From Nitrospirota bacterium (GTDB taxonomy: Bacteria; Nitrospirota; JACRHJ01): a stretch of 64,000 nucleotides of DNA. Below the pieces are notes generated by a model. It made no database searches. It saw nothing but the letters and a program-made list of their open reading frames with translations, and had not been told where the DNA came from. Below, piece by piece: positions 1 to 9,774 of the stretch. Made by a program: the position numbers and the translations under genes. The stretch covers positions 124,001 through 188,000 of the forward strand of contig JAJYHX010000002.1 in NCBI GenBank assembly GCA_021784575.1, read 5' to 3'. Within the stretch, counting starts at the first letter, position 1. Each line of letters starts with the position of its first letter.

Positions 1-1197
1 GTTTTTCCCCTTGCTGAGCAGCATCTCCGGCCGGACCGTCTTTTCCATTTCCGGGTCTATAAGGACGATGTCCGCGGGCGATCCGGGCGCAAGCGATGGC
101 GGGGCCATACCGAGGGCCAGCGCCGGGTTTACGGTCAGTTTCTTGAGCAGTTCAACCATTGGGATAAGACCGGAATGGGCAAGGGCCATCGCAAGAGCCA
201 GGGCCGTTTCCAGCCCGGAAATCCCGAAAGGGGCAAGGTCGAACTCCACGTCTTTTTCGGACGCGGCGTGCGGCGCGTGGTCTGTCGCTATGACATCGAG
301 CGTGTCGTCAGAAAGCCCCCTTATTATCGCCTTCCTGTCCGCCTCCGTCCGGAGCGGAGGGTTGACTTTGAGGTATGTATTATATGACATAACTCCTTCA
401 TCGGTCAAGGTAAAATAGTGCGGGCAGGTCTCCGCCGTGACGTTTATGCCTTCCGCCTTGGCGCGGCGAATCAGTTCGACCGAGCCGGCCGTCGAGACGT
501 GCGCGATATGGAGCCTTGCGCCTGTCAGCCTTGCCAGGGATATGTCCCTTGCGACCATGACCTCCTCGGCTGCGGACGGTATACCCCGCAGGCCAAGGCG
601 GGTGGAAACCGCCCCTTCGTTCATCACGCCCCCGGCGGAAAGAGATGGCTCCTCGCAGTGCGAGATTATCGTCCTGCCGAATGTTTTCGCGTATTCAAGC
701 GCATGCCGCATTATCTCCGCATTGGCGACCGGCTTGCCGTCGTCGGAGAAGCCTATGCAGCCGGCCTCGGCCATCTCGCCCATCTCGGCGAGCTCGGCCC
801 CCATCGAGCCTTTGGTTATTGCGCCTATCGGCAGCGCTTTGCAGAACCCTGCCTTTTTCGCCTGCGCGATTATGAATTCCGTGACGGAGCGGCTGTCGTT
901 TACAGGGCTGGTGTTCGGCATGCAGCAGATGGTCGTGAACCCGCCCGCCGCCGCCGCGCGCGTCCCGGATGTTATGTCTTCCTTATACTCGAAACCCGGC
1001 TCGCGGAGGTGGCAGTGCATGTCGACAAGACCCGGCGCGACAATAAGGCCCTTGGCGTCTATAACCTCGGCGCCGGCCGGTTTCTTGTTATTTTTCGGCG
1101 GCCGGACAATCCTGTCCCCGTCTATATAAATGTCCTGCGCCTTGTCGATGCCGCTCGCAGGGTCTATTACCCTGCCGCCCTTGATTATCAGAGTCAT
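1..1197 (-). CDS. pyrC: Dihydroorotase (3' end cut by window edge)
   Basis: Cytosolic zinc amidohydrolase that cyclises carbamoyl aspartate to dihydroorotate, the third step of de novo pyrimidine synthesis. The minus strand from the ATG at 1197 stays open for 399 codons to the window edge. The protein opens [13 protein letters not shown], carries the metal-binding motif [10 protein letters not shown] at residues 59-68, and reaches the late family motif LLSKGKN just at the edge. The family is about 425 residues, so only a short C-terminus is missing. Its ATG overlaps the pyrB stop (ATGA), so the two are translationally coupled. It is the last visible gene of the PyrR-controlled operon. Confidence 0.95.
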   Translation of the reverse strand, partial: MTLIIKGGRVIDPASGIDKAQDIYIDGDRIVRPPKNNKKPAGAEVIDAKGLIVAPGLVDMHCHLREPGFEYKEDITSGTRAAAAGGFTTICCMPNTSPVNDSRSVTEFIIAQAKKAGFCKALPIGAITKGSMGAELAEMGEMAEAGCIGFSDDGKPVANAEIMRHALEYAKTFGRTIISHCEEPSLSAGGVMNEGAVSTRLGLRGIPSAAEEVMVARDISLARLTGARLHIAHVSTAGSVELIRRAKAEGINVTAETCPHYFTLTDEGVMSYNTYLKVNPPLRTEADRKAIIRGLSDDTLDVIATDHAPHAASEKDVEFDLAPFGISGLETALALAMALAHSGLIPMVELLKKLTVNPALALGMAPPSLAPGSPADIVLIDPEMEKTVRPEMLLSKGKN

Positions 1198-2123
1198 GCA
1201 GCCCCCCTGCCCTCCGTCAGTAGGTATATAATTGCCATCCGCACCGCAACCCCGTTCGTTACCTGGTCGAGGATGACGGAATACGGCCCGTCCGCCACCT
1301 CCGGCGAGATTTCCACGCCCCGGTTTATCGGCCCGGGATGCATAATCAGGACGCCCTTCTTCGCCAGCCTTACGCGCTCCGCGCTCAGGCCGAAGAAACG
1401 GGAATACTCCCTGACGCCGGGGAAAAGCCCGCTTTTCTGCCGCTCCATCTGTATCCGGAGCATCATGATGACATCCGCGCCGTCGATTGCATCTTCCGGC
1501 CTGGAATATACCTTCGCGCCCATCTTCCCGATTTCCGCCGGGATGAGTGTCGCCGGGCCGCATATGCGGACATTCGCTCCCATTTTGTTCAGGCAGAGGA
1601 TATTCGAGCGGGCTACCCTGCTGTGTGCTATGTCCCCGATTATGGCGATATTGAGTCCCTCTACCTTGCCGAGGCGCTCCTTCATGGTAAACAGATCGAG
1701 GAGCGCCTGGGATGGGTGTTCGTGAGCGCCGTCGCCCGCGTTTATTACGGAACTTTTAAGCGCCTTGGCGAGTATCATGGGCGCGCCGGACATCGAGTGC
1801 CGCACGATTATCATGTCCGAGTTCATCGCCTCGATGTTGCGCGCGGTGTCGAGAAGCGTCTCGCCCTTTACGACGCTGCTCGTGGAAGAGGATATGTTTA
1901 TGATGTCGGCGGAGAGCCTCTTTGCCGCAAGCTCGAAGGATGTCCTTGTCCGGGTGGATGGCTCGAAGAAAAGATTAACGATTGTCCTGCCCCTGAGCGC
2001 CGGGACTTTCTTGATGTCCCTGGTCGAAACCTCCTTGAAGGATTCAGCCGTGGAGATAATCTCTTCTATCTCGGCTCTTTCAAGGTAATCTATCCCCAGC
2101 AGGTCTTTTTTCTTCAGGGCCAT
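1194..2123 (-). CDS. pyrB: Aspartate carbamoyltransferase catalytic subunit
   Basis: Condenses carbamoyl phosphate with aspartate, the committed step of pyrimidine synthesis. The 309 residues match the family length. The carbamoyl-phosphate loop STRTRT is at residues 56-61 and HPSQALLD lies near residue 137; both are hallmark motifs. It follows pyrR by 4 bases and overlaps pyrC by 4 bases. No pyrI regulatory gene is seen, so control is probably by PyrR attenuation rather than by a regulatory subunit. The tight family match leaves little doubt. Confidence 0.97.
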   Translation of the reverse strand: MALKKKDLLGIDYLERAEIEEIISTAESFKEVSTRDIKKVPALRGRTIVNLFFEPSTRTRTSFELAAKRLSADIINISSSTSSVVKGETLLDTARNIEAMNSDMIIVRHSMSGAPMILAKALKSSVINAGDGAHEHPSQALLDLFTMKERLGKVEGLNIAIIGDIAHSRVARSNILCLNKMGANVRICGPATLIPAEIGKMGAKVYSRPEDAIDGADVIMMLRIQMERQKSGLFPGVREYSRFFGLSAERVRLAKKGVLIMHPGPINRGVEISPEVADGPYSVILDQVTNGVAVRMAIIYLLTEGRGAA

Positions 2124-2127
2124 TTGG

Positions 2128-2679
<552 letters not shown>

Positions 2680-2698
2680 TTAACCTCTGCACAAAAGC

Positions 2699-2732
2699 AA
2701 AAAAAAAGCCTCCCGTGTAGTTACGGGATGCT
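2699..2732 (-). terminator. Attenuator terminator of the pyr operon leader
   Basis: On the minus strand the stem AGCATCCCGT pairs with ACGGGAGGCT across a short loop, with one A-G mismatch, and is followed by nine T residues (A run 2699-2707 on the plus strand). This is a textbook intrinsic terminator lying about 25 bases before the pyrR ATG, so it must be regulated for the operon to be expressed. I could not find a convincing antiterminator partner by eye. A second hairpin with CCGTG/CACGG arms lies just upstream and may take part in the switch. Confidence 0.9.
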
Positions 2733-2796
2733 TCATTATAGAAATCTGCGCGAAATCCGTGATGCTTCGTTATCGAAACCCGCACGGTCATATCAA

Positions 2797-2833
2797 GCCC
2801 CCTTTTTAGCCTCGCCGGGCTACGTTAAAGGTC
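2797..2833 (-). promoter_or_regulatory. PyrR RNA-binding loop (anti-antiterminator)
   Basis: The minus strand reads TTTAACGTAGCCCGGCGAGG then CTAAAAAGGGGGC. This matches the known PyrR-binding hairpin: AGCC and GGCT form the upper stem around the purine-rich loop CGGCGA, and CCTTT with AAAAAGG forms the lower stem. It sits between the promoter at 2841-2869 and the terminator at 2699-2732, as expected for PyrR-dependent attenuation. Recognition rests on the published consensus from Bacillus-type pyr leaders. Confidence 0.85.
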
Positions 2834-2840
2834 GGCTGTT

Positions 2841-2869
2841 AAACTACCCTATTCCGGGCCTTATGTCAA
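2841..2869 (-). promoter_or_regulatory. Sigma70-type promoter of pyrRBC
   Basis: A perfect -35 TTGACA (2864-2869) and a -10 TAGTTT (2841-2846) are separated by 17 bases. The predicted start near 2834 would place the PyrR loop at the very 5' end of the leader transcript. Confidence 0.8.
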
Positions 2870-2875
2870 GGCAAA

Positions 2876-3241
2876 TCAACTCTGTATTTTGCTGTTCCTG
2901 GAATCGATGGAAAAATGGAACTTCCTTTTTATTCCGTAGCCGTAGTCCACATCTTCGCTCCAGGATAGTTTTATCTCGACGCTTCCGTCATTGTTTCTGA
3001 CGAACGAGATGCCGCTTCTCTTTATCGGGAGGCCCAGGTCGTCTATCTTTTTCATCAGGTCCTTGATTATGACATCGTCGCTGTCTATCGTGGAGAGGCT
3101 CAGCTGCTGGGCTACTTCGTCGTCCAGGGCGTAGTAATGCATGTAGGGCGGGACAGTCTTCACGGTGACATAGACCGCCAGAATCCCTATTAAAACATAA
3201 AGCAGTGTCGCGGCCTTGCCGCCGCCGCGGGTATTAAGCAT
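2876..3241 (-). CDS. DUF4845-like single-pass membrane protein
   Basis: A 121-residue protein of unknown function. Residues 10-30 (AATLLYVLIGILAVYVTVK) form one N-terminal membrane segment; the rest is a short soluble domain predicted to lie outside the inner membrane. Similar small proteins (DUF4845) follow lepB in many proteobacteria, and this one starts two bases after the lepB stop, so the assignment rests on size, topology and position. It is the end of the ROK kinase-lepA-lepB run and just precedes the pyr promoter. No catalytic motif is visible. Confidence 0.7.
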   Translation of the reverse strand: MLNTRGGGKAATLLYVLIGILAVYVTVKTVPPYMHYYALDDEVAQQLSLSTIDSDDVIIKDLMKKIDDLGLPIKRSGISFVRNNDGSVEIKLSWSEDVDYGYGIKRKFHFSIDSRNSKIQS

Positions 3242-3242
3242 T

Positions 3243-3857
3243 TTATTTCACCAGGCGTCCTATCCTGCCCCAGCGGACAGAGTCGTTGTTTTTGTCCCAT
3301 GACCAGTAAATAATCATGGCCTTGCCGAGTATCTCGTTTTCGTTCAGAAAGCCCCAGAACCTGCTGTCGCGGCTCCTGTCGCGGTTGTCGCCCATCATGA
3401 AATACTCGTGCGGCGGGACGGTTACAGGCCCGAAATTGTCCCGCGGCTCCAGCGCCCTCGGCAGTATCTCGCTGTCTTTGTGAATCGTATACGGCTCGGT
3501 GAGGGGCTTGCCGTTGATGTATACCACCTTGTCGATTACCTGCACGACATCGCCCGGCATACCGATAAGCCTCTTTATGAAATCGACCGATTCGTTCTCG
3601 GGATATTTGAAGACGATTATGTCTCCTCTTTTTGGTTGGCGCACCGGCAATATTTTGATGTTCGTAAAGGGTATGCGCGTGCCGTATATGAACTTGTTCA
3701 CGAGGATATGGTCTCCGACCAGTATCGTGTTCTTCATCGACCCTGACGGTATCTTGAACGCCTGCACGACGAATGTCCTTATGAAGAGCGCAAGCACCGC
3801 CGCGACGATGATTGCTTCAGCGTACTCCCGGAATACCGATTTCTTCTTGGCAGACAA
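3243..3857 (-). CDS. lepB: Signal peptidase I
   Basis: Membrane-anchored serine/lysine protease that removes signal peptides of exported proteins. The 204-residue protein has an N-terminal membrane segment at about residues 12-30, the catalytic serine in SGSMKNTI, the catalytic lysine in KRLIGMPGD, and the conserved box GDNRDRSRDSR. Length and motif order fit the minimal form of the family. It lies 16 bases after lepA and just before the DUF4845-like gene, the same order as in several deltaproteobacteria. Confidence 0.96.
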   Translation of the reverse strand: MSAKKKSVFREYAEAIIVAAVLALFIRTFVVQAFKIPSGSMKNTILVGDHILVNKFIYGTRIPFTNIKILPVRQPKRGDIIVFKYPENESVDFIKRLIGMPGDVVQVIDKVVYINGKPLTEPYTIHKDSEILPRALEPRDNFGPVTVPPHEYFMMGDNRDRSRDSRFWGFLNENEILGKAMIIYWSWDKNNDSVRWGRIGRLVK

Positions 3858-3873
3858 TTGAAACCTCCGCTAA

Positions 3874-5673
3874 TTAATCTTTTACCTTCAATACCGCCAG
3901 AAAGGCCTCCTGCGGCACCTCGACGGAACCGAGCTGCTTCATCTTCTTTTTCCCCTCTTTCTGCTTCTCAAGGAGCTTTCTCTTCCTCGTAATGTCGCCG
4001 CCGTAGCACTTTGCGATAACGTCCTTCCGAAGCGGCCTGACCGTCTCTCTGGCGATTATCTTTGCCCCGATTGCGGCTTGTATCGCCACCTCGAAGAGCT
4101 GCCGGGGGATAAGCTCGCGAAGCTTTACGGCGAGCTCCCGGCCCCGGGCCGCCGCCTTGTCCTCGTGGGTTATGAGGGAAAGGGCGTCAACCCCCTCGCC
4201 GTTAAGCAGTATGTCGAGCTTCACGAGGCTCGATTCCCTGTATCCGATGAAGTCGTAGTCCAGCGATGCGTAACCCCGGCTCACGGACTTCAGCCTGTCG
4301 TAGAAGTCCAGGACAATTTCGTTTAGCGGAAGCTCGTAGGCTATCATGGAACGGTCGCGGTCGAGATAGCTTAAATCCTTCTGGATTCCCCGCCTCTCCT
4401 GGCAGAGCGAAAGTATGGAGCCGATATGCTCGTTCGGCACCATTATCGTCGCCAGTATGAAAGGCTCTTCCATCTTCTCGATCTTTGGCAGTTCCGGGAG
4501 CTTGGCCGGGTTATCAACCATCACGACCGAGCCGTCCGTCTTCGTAACCCTGTAGACGACCGTAGGCGCCGTGGAAAGGAGCGACAGCCCGAACTCCCGT
4601 TCCAGCCGCTCCTGGATAATCTCCATGTGCAACAGCCCCAAAAACCCCGCCCTGAAGCCGAACCCCAGGGCAAGCGAGGTCTCCGGCTCGTATGAGAAAG
4701 ACGAGTCGTTGAGCCGAAGCTTCTCAAGGGCGTCCCGGAGGTCTTCGTATTGCCGGGTATCTGTGGGATAAAGCCCGCAGAAGACCATCGGCTTTACCTC
4801 CCGGTAACCCGGAAGCGGCTCCGGCGCGGGCTTGTCCGCAAAGGTTATGGTATCGCCGATTTTGGAGTCCTGAACCCTCTTTATCCCCGCGATGATATAT
4901 CCTACGTCGCCGGCAGTCAGCTGCTCCGTCTTTATTAGCTTCGGCGTGGAATATCCGACCTCCAGTACCTCGAACACCTTGTTATTCGAGAAAAGCTTTA
5001 TCTTCGTCCCCTTGCCGACGCGGCCGTCTACGACCCTCACAAGAACCACCACTCCCTGGTAGTTGTCGAACCAGGAGTCGAATATCAGGGCCTTGAGCGG
5101 CGCTTCCGGGTCGCCCACGGGCGGGCTGATCTTCTTAACAACCGCTTCGAGGGTCTCGCGTATCCCGATGCCCTCCTTCGCGCTCACGGGTATCGCCTCG
5201 GAGGCATCCAGGCCGATGACGTCCTCTATTTCTGTCCGCACGCGCTCGATGTCCGCGCTCGGCAGGTCGATTTTGTTTATGACGGGGATTATCTCAAGGT
5301 CGTTGTCTATGGCCAGGTATGCGTTCGCAAGCGTCTGGGCCTCCACGCCCTGAGATGCGTCCACGACGAGCAAAACCCCTTCGCAGGCGGCGAGGCTTCT
5401 TGAGACCTCGTAGGTGAAATCCACGTGCCCCGGCGTGTCGATAAGGTTCAGGATATAGTCCTTCCCGTCCGAGGCCCGGAAGTTTATTCTCACGGCGTGG
5501 GCCTTGATGGTTATGCCGCGCTCGCGCTCAAGCGGCATGTCGTCAAGGACCTGGTCTTCCATCTCGCGGGAACTGAGCGCGCCCGTAAGCTCCAGTATCC
5601 TGTCCGCCAGTGTGGACTTCCCGTGGTCTATATGCGCAATAATGCTGAAATTTCTTATATTCTGGATTTGCAT
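3874..5673 (-). CDS. lepA: Elongation factor 4 (translational GTPase LepA)
   Basis: Ribosome-associated GTPase that helps translation or ribosome assembly under stress. The 599 residues match the family. The G1 loop [10 protein letters not shown] is at residues 13-22 and DTPGHVDF follows as G3. The C-terminus has the LepA-specific domain with the basic run near [18 protein letters not shown]. It is followed by lepB after 16 bases, the classic lepA-lepB pairing. Confidence 0.98.
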   Translation of the reverse strand: MQIQNIRNFSIIAHIDHGKSTLADRILELTGALSSREMEDQVLDDMPLERERGITIKAHAVRINFRASDGKDYILNLIDTPGHVDFTYEVSRSLAACEGVLLVVDASQGVEAQTLANAYLAIDNDLEIIPVINKIDLPSADIERVRTEIEDVIGLDASEAIPVSAKEGIGIRETLEAVVKKISPPVGDPEAPLKALIFDSWFDNYQGVVVLVRVVDGRVGKGTKIKLFSNNKVFEVLEVGYSTPKLIKTEQLTAGDVGYIIAGIKRVQDSKIGDTITFADKPAPEPLPGYREVKPMVFCGLYPTDTRQYEDLRDALEKLRLNDSSFSYEPETSLALGFGFRAGFLGLLHMEIIQERLEREFGLSLLSTAPTVVYRVTKTDGSVVMVDNPAKLPELPKIEKMEEPFILATIMVPNEHIGSILSLCQERRGIQKDLSYLDRDRSMIAYELPLNEIVLDFYDRLKSVSRGYASLDYDFIGYRESSLVKLDILLNGEGVDALSLITHEDKAAARGRELAVKLRELIPRQLFEVAIQAAIGAKIIARETVRPLRKDVIAKCYGGDITRKRKLLEKQKEGKKKMKQLGSVEVPQEAFLAVLKVKD

Positions 5674-5740
5674 CGCGAACTTAGGATTTTATAACGTATT
5701 CGCTTGGAAGTCAAAGGAAAACAGGATGATAAAAGGAATT

Positions 5741-6700
5741 TCAAGGATTCTTTTTCAGCGCAAGCCCCGCCGCGCCGAGGATCCCGGCGTCGTCTTTGAG
5801 TTTTCCCCGGGCTATCCTGCACCTCTGTGCCGGAATTCTGAACGCCCGCGCCTTGACTTCCTCTTTCAGCGGCCCGATAAATAACTCCCATGCCCCGGAC
5901 ATGCCGCCCCCGATTACAACGCACTCCATGTTCAGAAGGTCGATTAATCCGGCAATGGCGATGCCAAGGTATTTCCCGGCCTCGGAGTAAATCCTCGCCG
6001 CCGCCCTGTCGCCTTTTTTCGCAGCGTTTGCAATGGCTTCCGGAGTTAACATGCCGTTTCTAAGCAGGCTTTTAATCGCGGTTTTCCCGCTCCCCGAGGC
6101 CGCCGAAACGGCCATTTCCATGACCGCCGTGGCCGAGGAATATCTCTCCAGACACCCGCGGTTACCGCACGGGCAGAGCGGCCCGTCCGGGTTTACGGTG
6201 ATATGCCCGACCTCGCCGGCCATGCCGTCCGCGCCCCGCCAGATGTCCCCATCCAGTATTATCCCCCCGCCCACCCCGGTGCCGAGCGTAATGCAGACCA
6301 TGCTTTTCGCGCCCTTTCCGGCGCCGAACCAGTACTCGCCCAGGGCATAGGCGTTGGCGTCGTTTTCAACGTATACGGGATATGGGAAGCTCTCCTCAAG
6401 CCGCGCCCGGAGCGGGATGTCCTTCCAGCCCGGCAGGTTCGGGGAAAGCCTGACCATGCCGTCCCTGGCCGATATTATTCCGGGGACGCCGATGCCGATT
6501 CCGGCTATTTCCAGCCCCATCGACTCCGCCCTCATGGCAAGCGTCTGGATTCCGCTCGTCAGCCTCTCAAGGACAATCTCCACGCCTTCCGTGGCCATCG
6601 TCCCGGTGCGGCGGCGCGAGATTATCTTTTCGTCCTCGCGCACAAGCCCGAAACGCAGGTTCGTGCCCCCGAGATCGACGCCTATAGCGGCCTTTTGCAA
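5741..6700 (-). CDS. ROK-family sugar kinase (probable glucokinase)
   Basis: Predicted ATP-dependent hexose kinase of the ROK family, 319 residues. The N-terminal phosphate motif GVDLGGTNLRFG starts at residue 8. The ROK zinc motif CPCGNRGCLE and the upstream GEVGH box are present. The start is a TTG at 6700 preceded by AAGGGAG with 8-base spacing; no ATG fits better. A promoter lies upstream at 6790-6818. It precedes lepA by 67 bases. Glucose is the usual substrate for this subgroup, but mannose or N-acetyl sugars cannot be excluded from sequence alone. Confidence 0.85.
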   Translation of the reverse strand: MQKAAIGVDLGGTNLRFGLVREDEKIISRRRTGTMATEGVEIVLERLTSGIQTLAMRAESMGLEIAGIGIGVPGIISARDGMVRLSPNLPGWKDIPLRARLEESFPYPVYVENDANAYALGEYWFGAGKGAKSMVCITLGTGVGGGIILDGDIWRGADGMAGEVGHITVNPDGPLCPCGNRGCLERYSSATAVMEMAVSAASGSGKTAIKSLLRNGMLTPEAIANAAKKGDRAAARIYSEAGKYLGIAIAGLIDLLNMECVVIGGGMSGAWELFIGPLKEEVKARAFRIPAQRCRIARGKLKDDAGILGAAGLALKKNP

Positions 6701-6789
6701 TGTATTTTCTCCCTTACGTTTTGATTAACAAAAATAATAATTCCTCCGTAGCCTTTTGTCCATGATAAATTCGAGGAATCGTCCTTATA

Positions 6790-6818
6790 ATAATAGATTT
6801 TCGCAACCGCGTATGCAA
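6790..6818 (-). promoter_or_regulatory. Predicted promoter of the ROK kinase-lepA-lepB run
   Basis: On the minus strand TTGCAT (6813-6818) and TATTAT (6790-6795) are 17 bases apart. It is divergent from the Fur-family promoter at 6857-6885, with about 40 bases between the two elements. Confidence 0.6.
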
Positions 6819-6856
6819 GGCTTGAAATTATTGAAGAAAAATAAATGTAAATTACC

Positions 6857-6885
6857 TTGAAATTTTTTCTTATACGTGGTAGTAT
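6857..6885 (+). promoter_or_regulatory. Predicted promoter of the Fur-family gene
   Basis: TTGAAA (6857-6862) and TAGTAT (6880-6885) are 17 bases apart. The expected transcription start near 6892 lies downstream of the TTG at 6886, which rules that codon out as a start from this promoter and supports the ATG at 6931. Confidence 0.65.
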
Positions 6886-6930
6886 TTGTTGCGTATGCAA
6901 TTATCTAATAATCCAAGCGGGACATCTGCC

Positions 6931-7332
6931 ATGAAAAACGGAGATGGGGTCAAGTACAGAATGACCAAGCAGAAGAGAGTTATCCTCGAAGTCCTGAAAA
7001 ACACAAAGTCCCATCCGACGGCTGACTGGGTGTACGACAAGGTGCGTAAAAAAATACCCAATATCAGCCTCGGCACCGTTTACAGGAACCTCAACATACT
7101 GAAAAACCAGGGAGAGATACTCGAACTGTCCTACGGCAAGGGCTTCAGCCGGTTCGACGGCAACGCCTCGATGCATTACCACTTCACCTGCGAGCACTGC
7201 GGCAGGATACTCGACATCGAGACCCCTGAATTTATCGAAATGGAGCGGGAAGTCGCCAAACAGATGGGTGTAAAGGTCGCGCGGCACCGCCTTGAATTCT
7301 ACGGCTCCTGCCCGGACTGCATGACCGACTGA
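6931..7332 (+). CDS. Fur-family metalloregulator, PerR-like
   Basis: DNA-binding repressor of the Fur/PerR family that senses metal or peroxide. The winged helix is in the first 80 residues (core KNTKSHPTADWVYDKVRKKI). The metal region has FSRFDGN, MHYHFTCEHCG, and a second cysteine pair CPDC at the C-terminus, giving the two CxxC pairs of a structural zinc site. The FD-HxH arrangement resembles PerR more than Fur. I chose ATG 6931 (133 residues, GCGGGA upstream) because the promoter at 6857-6885 excludes the TTG at 6886; ATG 6895 and 6961 remain possible. It leads a chain of closely spaced genes through to the glycosylase at 11651. Confidence 0.88.
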   Translation: MKNGDGVKYRMTKQKRVILEVLKNTKSHPTADWVYDKVRKKIPNISLGTVYRNLNILKNQGEILELSYGKGFSRFDGNASMHYHFTCEHCGRILDIETPEFIEMEREVAKQMGVKVARHRLEFYGSCPDCMTD

Positions 7333-7356
7333 ATCTATACCTGATTACGGCACCGG

Positions 7357-7851
7357 ATGACTCAATCACTCAAGCTCGAAGAATCTTTTCTGAAGATTGC
7401 CGCCGATGAGGCGCTTCCCTTAAGACTTACCCTCGCAAACCGCGAAAGGCTGACGGGCGTGGTAAAATCGGTCGGGAAATACGACCTGGCGCTCGAATCC
7501 GAAGGCCGCGTGCTCGCGCTTATGAAAAAGGAGATTTTTCAGGCGGTTCCCCCCCGGAATATCCTCGACGAATCCTTCTTCAACACCCAGCCGCACGAAG
7601 AAGAGTTCCCGCAGAAGTCCCGCGTGCAGGACGAGTTCTTAAGCCGCTTCGCAAAGGAGCGTACCCTTGCCCTCCTGCGGCTCATAAACGGCGAGGAAAT
7701 CCGGGGAGTCATAGACGGCTACGACGGCTTCACCATCTCCATCAGGACCGGCAGGGGGCAGGTTATGATATACAAACACGGGATATGCAGCATCAGCCCC
7801 GGTTACAGGCGGCGGCAGACCGGCGGACCGGTTTCAGCCGAGGGAAAATGA
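7357..7851 (+). CDS. Tandem Hfq-like protein with two Sm modules
   Basis: I read this 164-residue protein as two Hfq/Sm folds in a row. Module A is about residues 7-66, with LEESFLKIAADE followed by strands LRLTLANRERLTGVV. Module B is about residues 90-150: VQDEFLSRFAKER resembles the Hfq N-terminal helix, RLINGEEIRGVIDGYDGF the Sm1 motif, and MIYKHGICSISP the Sm2 motif with its YKH (139-141). Hfq is a hexameric RNA chaperone, so an RNA-binding role is inferred. Module A lacks YKH (it has LMKKEIFQAV). The stop overlaps the next gene's start (ATGA), and that gene encodes a third module. I know of no characterised protein with this layout. Confidence 0.75.
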   Translation: MTQSLKLEESFLKIAADEALPLRLTLANRERLTGVVKSVGKYDLALESEGRVLALMKKEIFQAVPPRNILDESFFNTQPHEEEFPQKSRVQDEFLSRFAKERTLALLRLINGEEIRGVIDGYDGFTISIRTGRGQVMIYKHGICSISPGYRRRQTGGPVSAEGK

Positions 7852-8246
7852 ACGGCAATCCGTTTGACGATACGCTCGAAGATTTATATTCCAGGGGCAT
7901 GGAAGCGGCCCTTATGCTCAAGGACGGCTCCCGGCTTACGGGCAGGATAAAGCGGTTCGACGGCTATGTCGTTTTCCTTGAAAACGGCGTCGAGATGATG
8001 GTATACCGCCATTCGATACTGAAACTCTCCGAAGCCTCGGCGGAAATAGCGCAAACAGAGCCGCGCCCGGCGCCTGGGCCCGGAACGGCCCCGCCTTCGA
8101 AACCCCGCCCGAAAACCCCTCCGCGCCCGAAAAGGCCGCCAAGGAGGGAGCAGTCCCCTTCCGTCCGGCAGAAGGAGCCTGGAGCCGTCTCTCAGATGGG
8201 AGAAGAACTCCTGAAATGGCTTAAAAACCAGAAGGGCAATGAGTAA
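7848..8246 (+). CDS. Single Hfq-like module with proline/arginine-rich tail
   Basis: The 132-residue protein has one Hfq/Sm-like module at about residues 4-62: NPFDDTLEDL as the N-terminal helix, LKDGSRLTGRIKRFDGYVVF as Sm1 and MMVYRHSILKL as Sm2, with YRH (53-55) in place of YKH. Residues 70-112 form a Pro- and Arg-rich, probably disordered, basic tail, and the end (EELLKWLKNQK) is a short amphipathic helix. The ATG at 7848 overlaps the previous stop, and the gene runs 8 bases into lnt. A hetero-oligomer with the tandem protein is plausible but inferred. A longer frame opening at 7785 was rejected because it starts inside the upstream gene. Confidence 0.75.
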   Translation: MNGNPFDDTLEDLYSRGMEAALMLKDGSRLTGRIKRFDGYVVFLENGVEMMVYRHSILKLSEASAEIAQTEPRPAPGPGTAPPSKPRPKTPPRPKRPPRREQSPSVRQKEPGAVSQMGEELLKWLKNQKGNE

Positions 8247-9774
8247 CATTTCCCTGTTTTTCCTCCCTGTTGTCTCCGGCATTCTCCTCGCTATGTCTTT
8301 TCCGAAGCCGGATATGTCCATCCTGGCGTGGATCGCGCTGGCGCCCCTCCTCTATTCGATAAGAGAAAAGACGCCGCGGCAGTCCTTCGCCGCGGGTTTT
8401 ATATCCGGGATAGTCTTTTACGCTTACTCCCTGAACTGGGTCGTAATCGTCATGCGCCATTACGGGGGGCTCGGGTTTATTCCAAGCCTCTTCCTTCTGC
8501 TCGCGCTGTCGGCCTATCTCGCCCTTTATATCGGAGCGTTCGCGTGGCTGTATTCAAATGCGCGCAGGTATGCCGGGCAGGCGTCGATATTCCTGGCGCC
8601 GGCGTTCTGGGCGGCGCTGGAGCTGCTCAGGAATTACGCCCTCTCCGGTTTCCCGTGGAACCTGCTTGGCTATTCCCAGCACCGGGACCTGACGATGATA
8701 CAGATTGCCGACATCACGGGCGTCTATGGCGTGTCGGCCTTGATAGTCCTCGCAAACGCGGCGATTGCCGAGCTTATGGCCGTAATGGCCCGCAGGGAAT
8801 ATGCAGGCTACAGGAAATACATTATGCCGCTCCTCGCCACGGCGGTTTTTGCGGCTTGCGCCATATACGGGAATTACCGTCTGGCGAACCTCCCTCGTCC
8901 GTGCGGCTCCATGAAGATAGCGCTTGTCCAGGGAGACATAGACCAATTCCACAAATGGAACCCGGCCTTCCAGGACAAGGTGTTCGATACCTATAAAAAA
9001 CTGACAGCAGAAGCCGCCGCGCAGAAAATCAAGCCTGATCTCGTAATCTGGCCTGAGACCGCAACCCCGTTCTGCTTCCAGGACGGCAATATGGAGGCGC
9101 AGCTTAAGGACGCGGTAAGGAAGGCCGATACGTGGCTCTTAACCGGCAGCCCGTCGATCGAGGAGAAAAACGGAGACGACGTAGAATATAACAGCGCGTA
9201 TCTGCTCGACCCTTCGGGACGGGAGGCCGGGCGCTACGACAAAACGCACCTTGTCCCGTTCGGAGAATATGTGCCGCTCAAGACCTTCCTGCCGTTCGTG
9301 AACAAGATAGCGCATGGCATAGGCGATTTCGGCAGAGGGACAAAATATACCGTCATGCGGACGGACAAGGGCGCTTTCGGGACGGCTATATGCTTCGAGG
9401 TGATATTCCCGGAGCTTGTCCGCCAGTTCGCGCTTAACGGCGCTGCGTTCCTCGCCACCATAACAAACGACGCGTGGTTCGGGAACTCCGGCGCGCCATA
9501 CCAGCATTTCGACATGGCGGTCTTCCGGGCGGTGGAGAACAGAAGGGCGATGGTTCGCGCGGCGAATACCGGCATATCCGGGATTATACTCCCTTCTGGT
9601 AAGGTATACGCCAGGACGGAAATATTTACGCGCGGCGAGATAACCGGAACCATCCCGCTGATGGATAACATGACATTCTATACCCGGTACGGGGACGTAT
9701 TCGCGTATTTATGCTCTGGAATAACGGCGATATTTATTGCTATAATCTTACGCAGGAGGTTTATAAGGACATGA
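8239..9774 (+). CDS. lnt: Apolipoprotein N-acyltransferase
   Basis: Inner-membrane enzyme that adds the third acyl chain to the N-terminal cysteine of lipoproteins, the last step of lipoprotein maturation. The 511 residues begin with about six membrane segments (residues 5-215), followed by a periplasmic nitrilase domain. The catalytic triad is visible: E273 in WPETATPF, K335 in YDKTHLVPFGEY and C385 in TAICFEVIFPE. It overlaps the Hfq-like gene by 8 bases and prfB by 4. The TPR lipoprotein and the Lol exporter encoded elsewhere in the window depend on this pathway. Confidence 0.96.
   Translation: MSNISLFFLPVVSGILLAMSFPKPDMSILAWIALAPLLYSIREKTPRQSFAAGFISGIVFYAYSLNWVVIVMRHYGGLGFIPSLFLLLALSAYLALYIGAFAWLYSNARRYAGQASIFLAPAFWAALELLRNYALSGFPWNLLGYSQHRDLTMIQIADITGVYGVSALIVLANAAIAELMAVMARREYAGYRKYIMPLLATAVFAACAIYGNYRLANLPRPCGSMKIALVQGDIDQFHKWNPAFQDKVFDTYKKLTAEAAAQKIKPDLVIWPETATPFCFQDGNMEAQLKDAVRKADTWLLTGSPSIEEKNGDDVEYNSAYLLDPSGREAGRYDKTHLVPFGEYVPLKTFLPFVNKIAHGIGDFGRGTKYTVMRTDKGAFGTAICFEVIFPELVRQFALNGAAFLATITNDAWFGNSGAPYQHFDMAVFRAVENRRAMVRAANTGISGIILPSGKVYARTEIFTRGEITGTIPLMDNMTFYTRYGDVFAYLCSGITAIFIAIILRRRFIRT

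Noticed and set aside
418-1725. Long plus-strand open frame over the pyrimidine genes
   Set aside because: It lies antisense to pyrC and pyrB, which have full family motifs; its composition is the mirror of their codon pattern.
6785-6799. Possible PerR box over the ROK kinase -10
   Set aside because: The left half matches TTATAAT, but the right half matches only 2 of 7 positions of ATTATAA.
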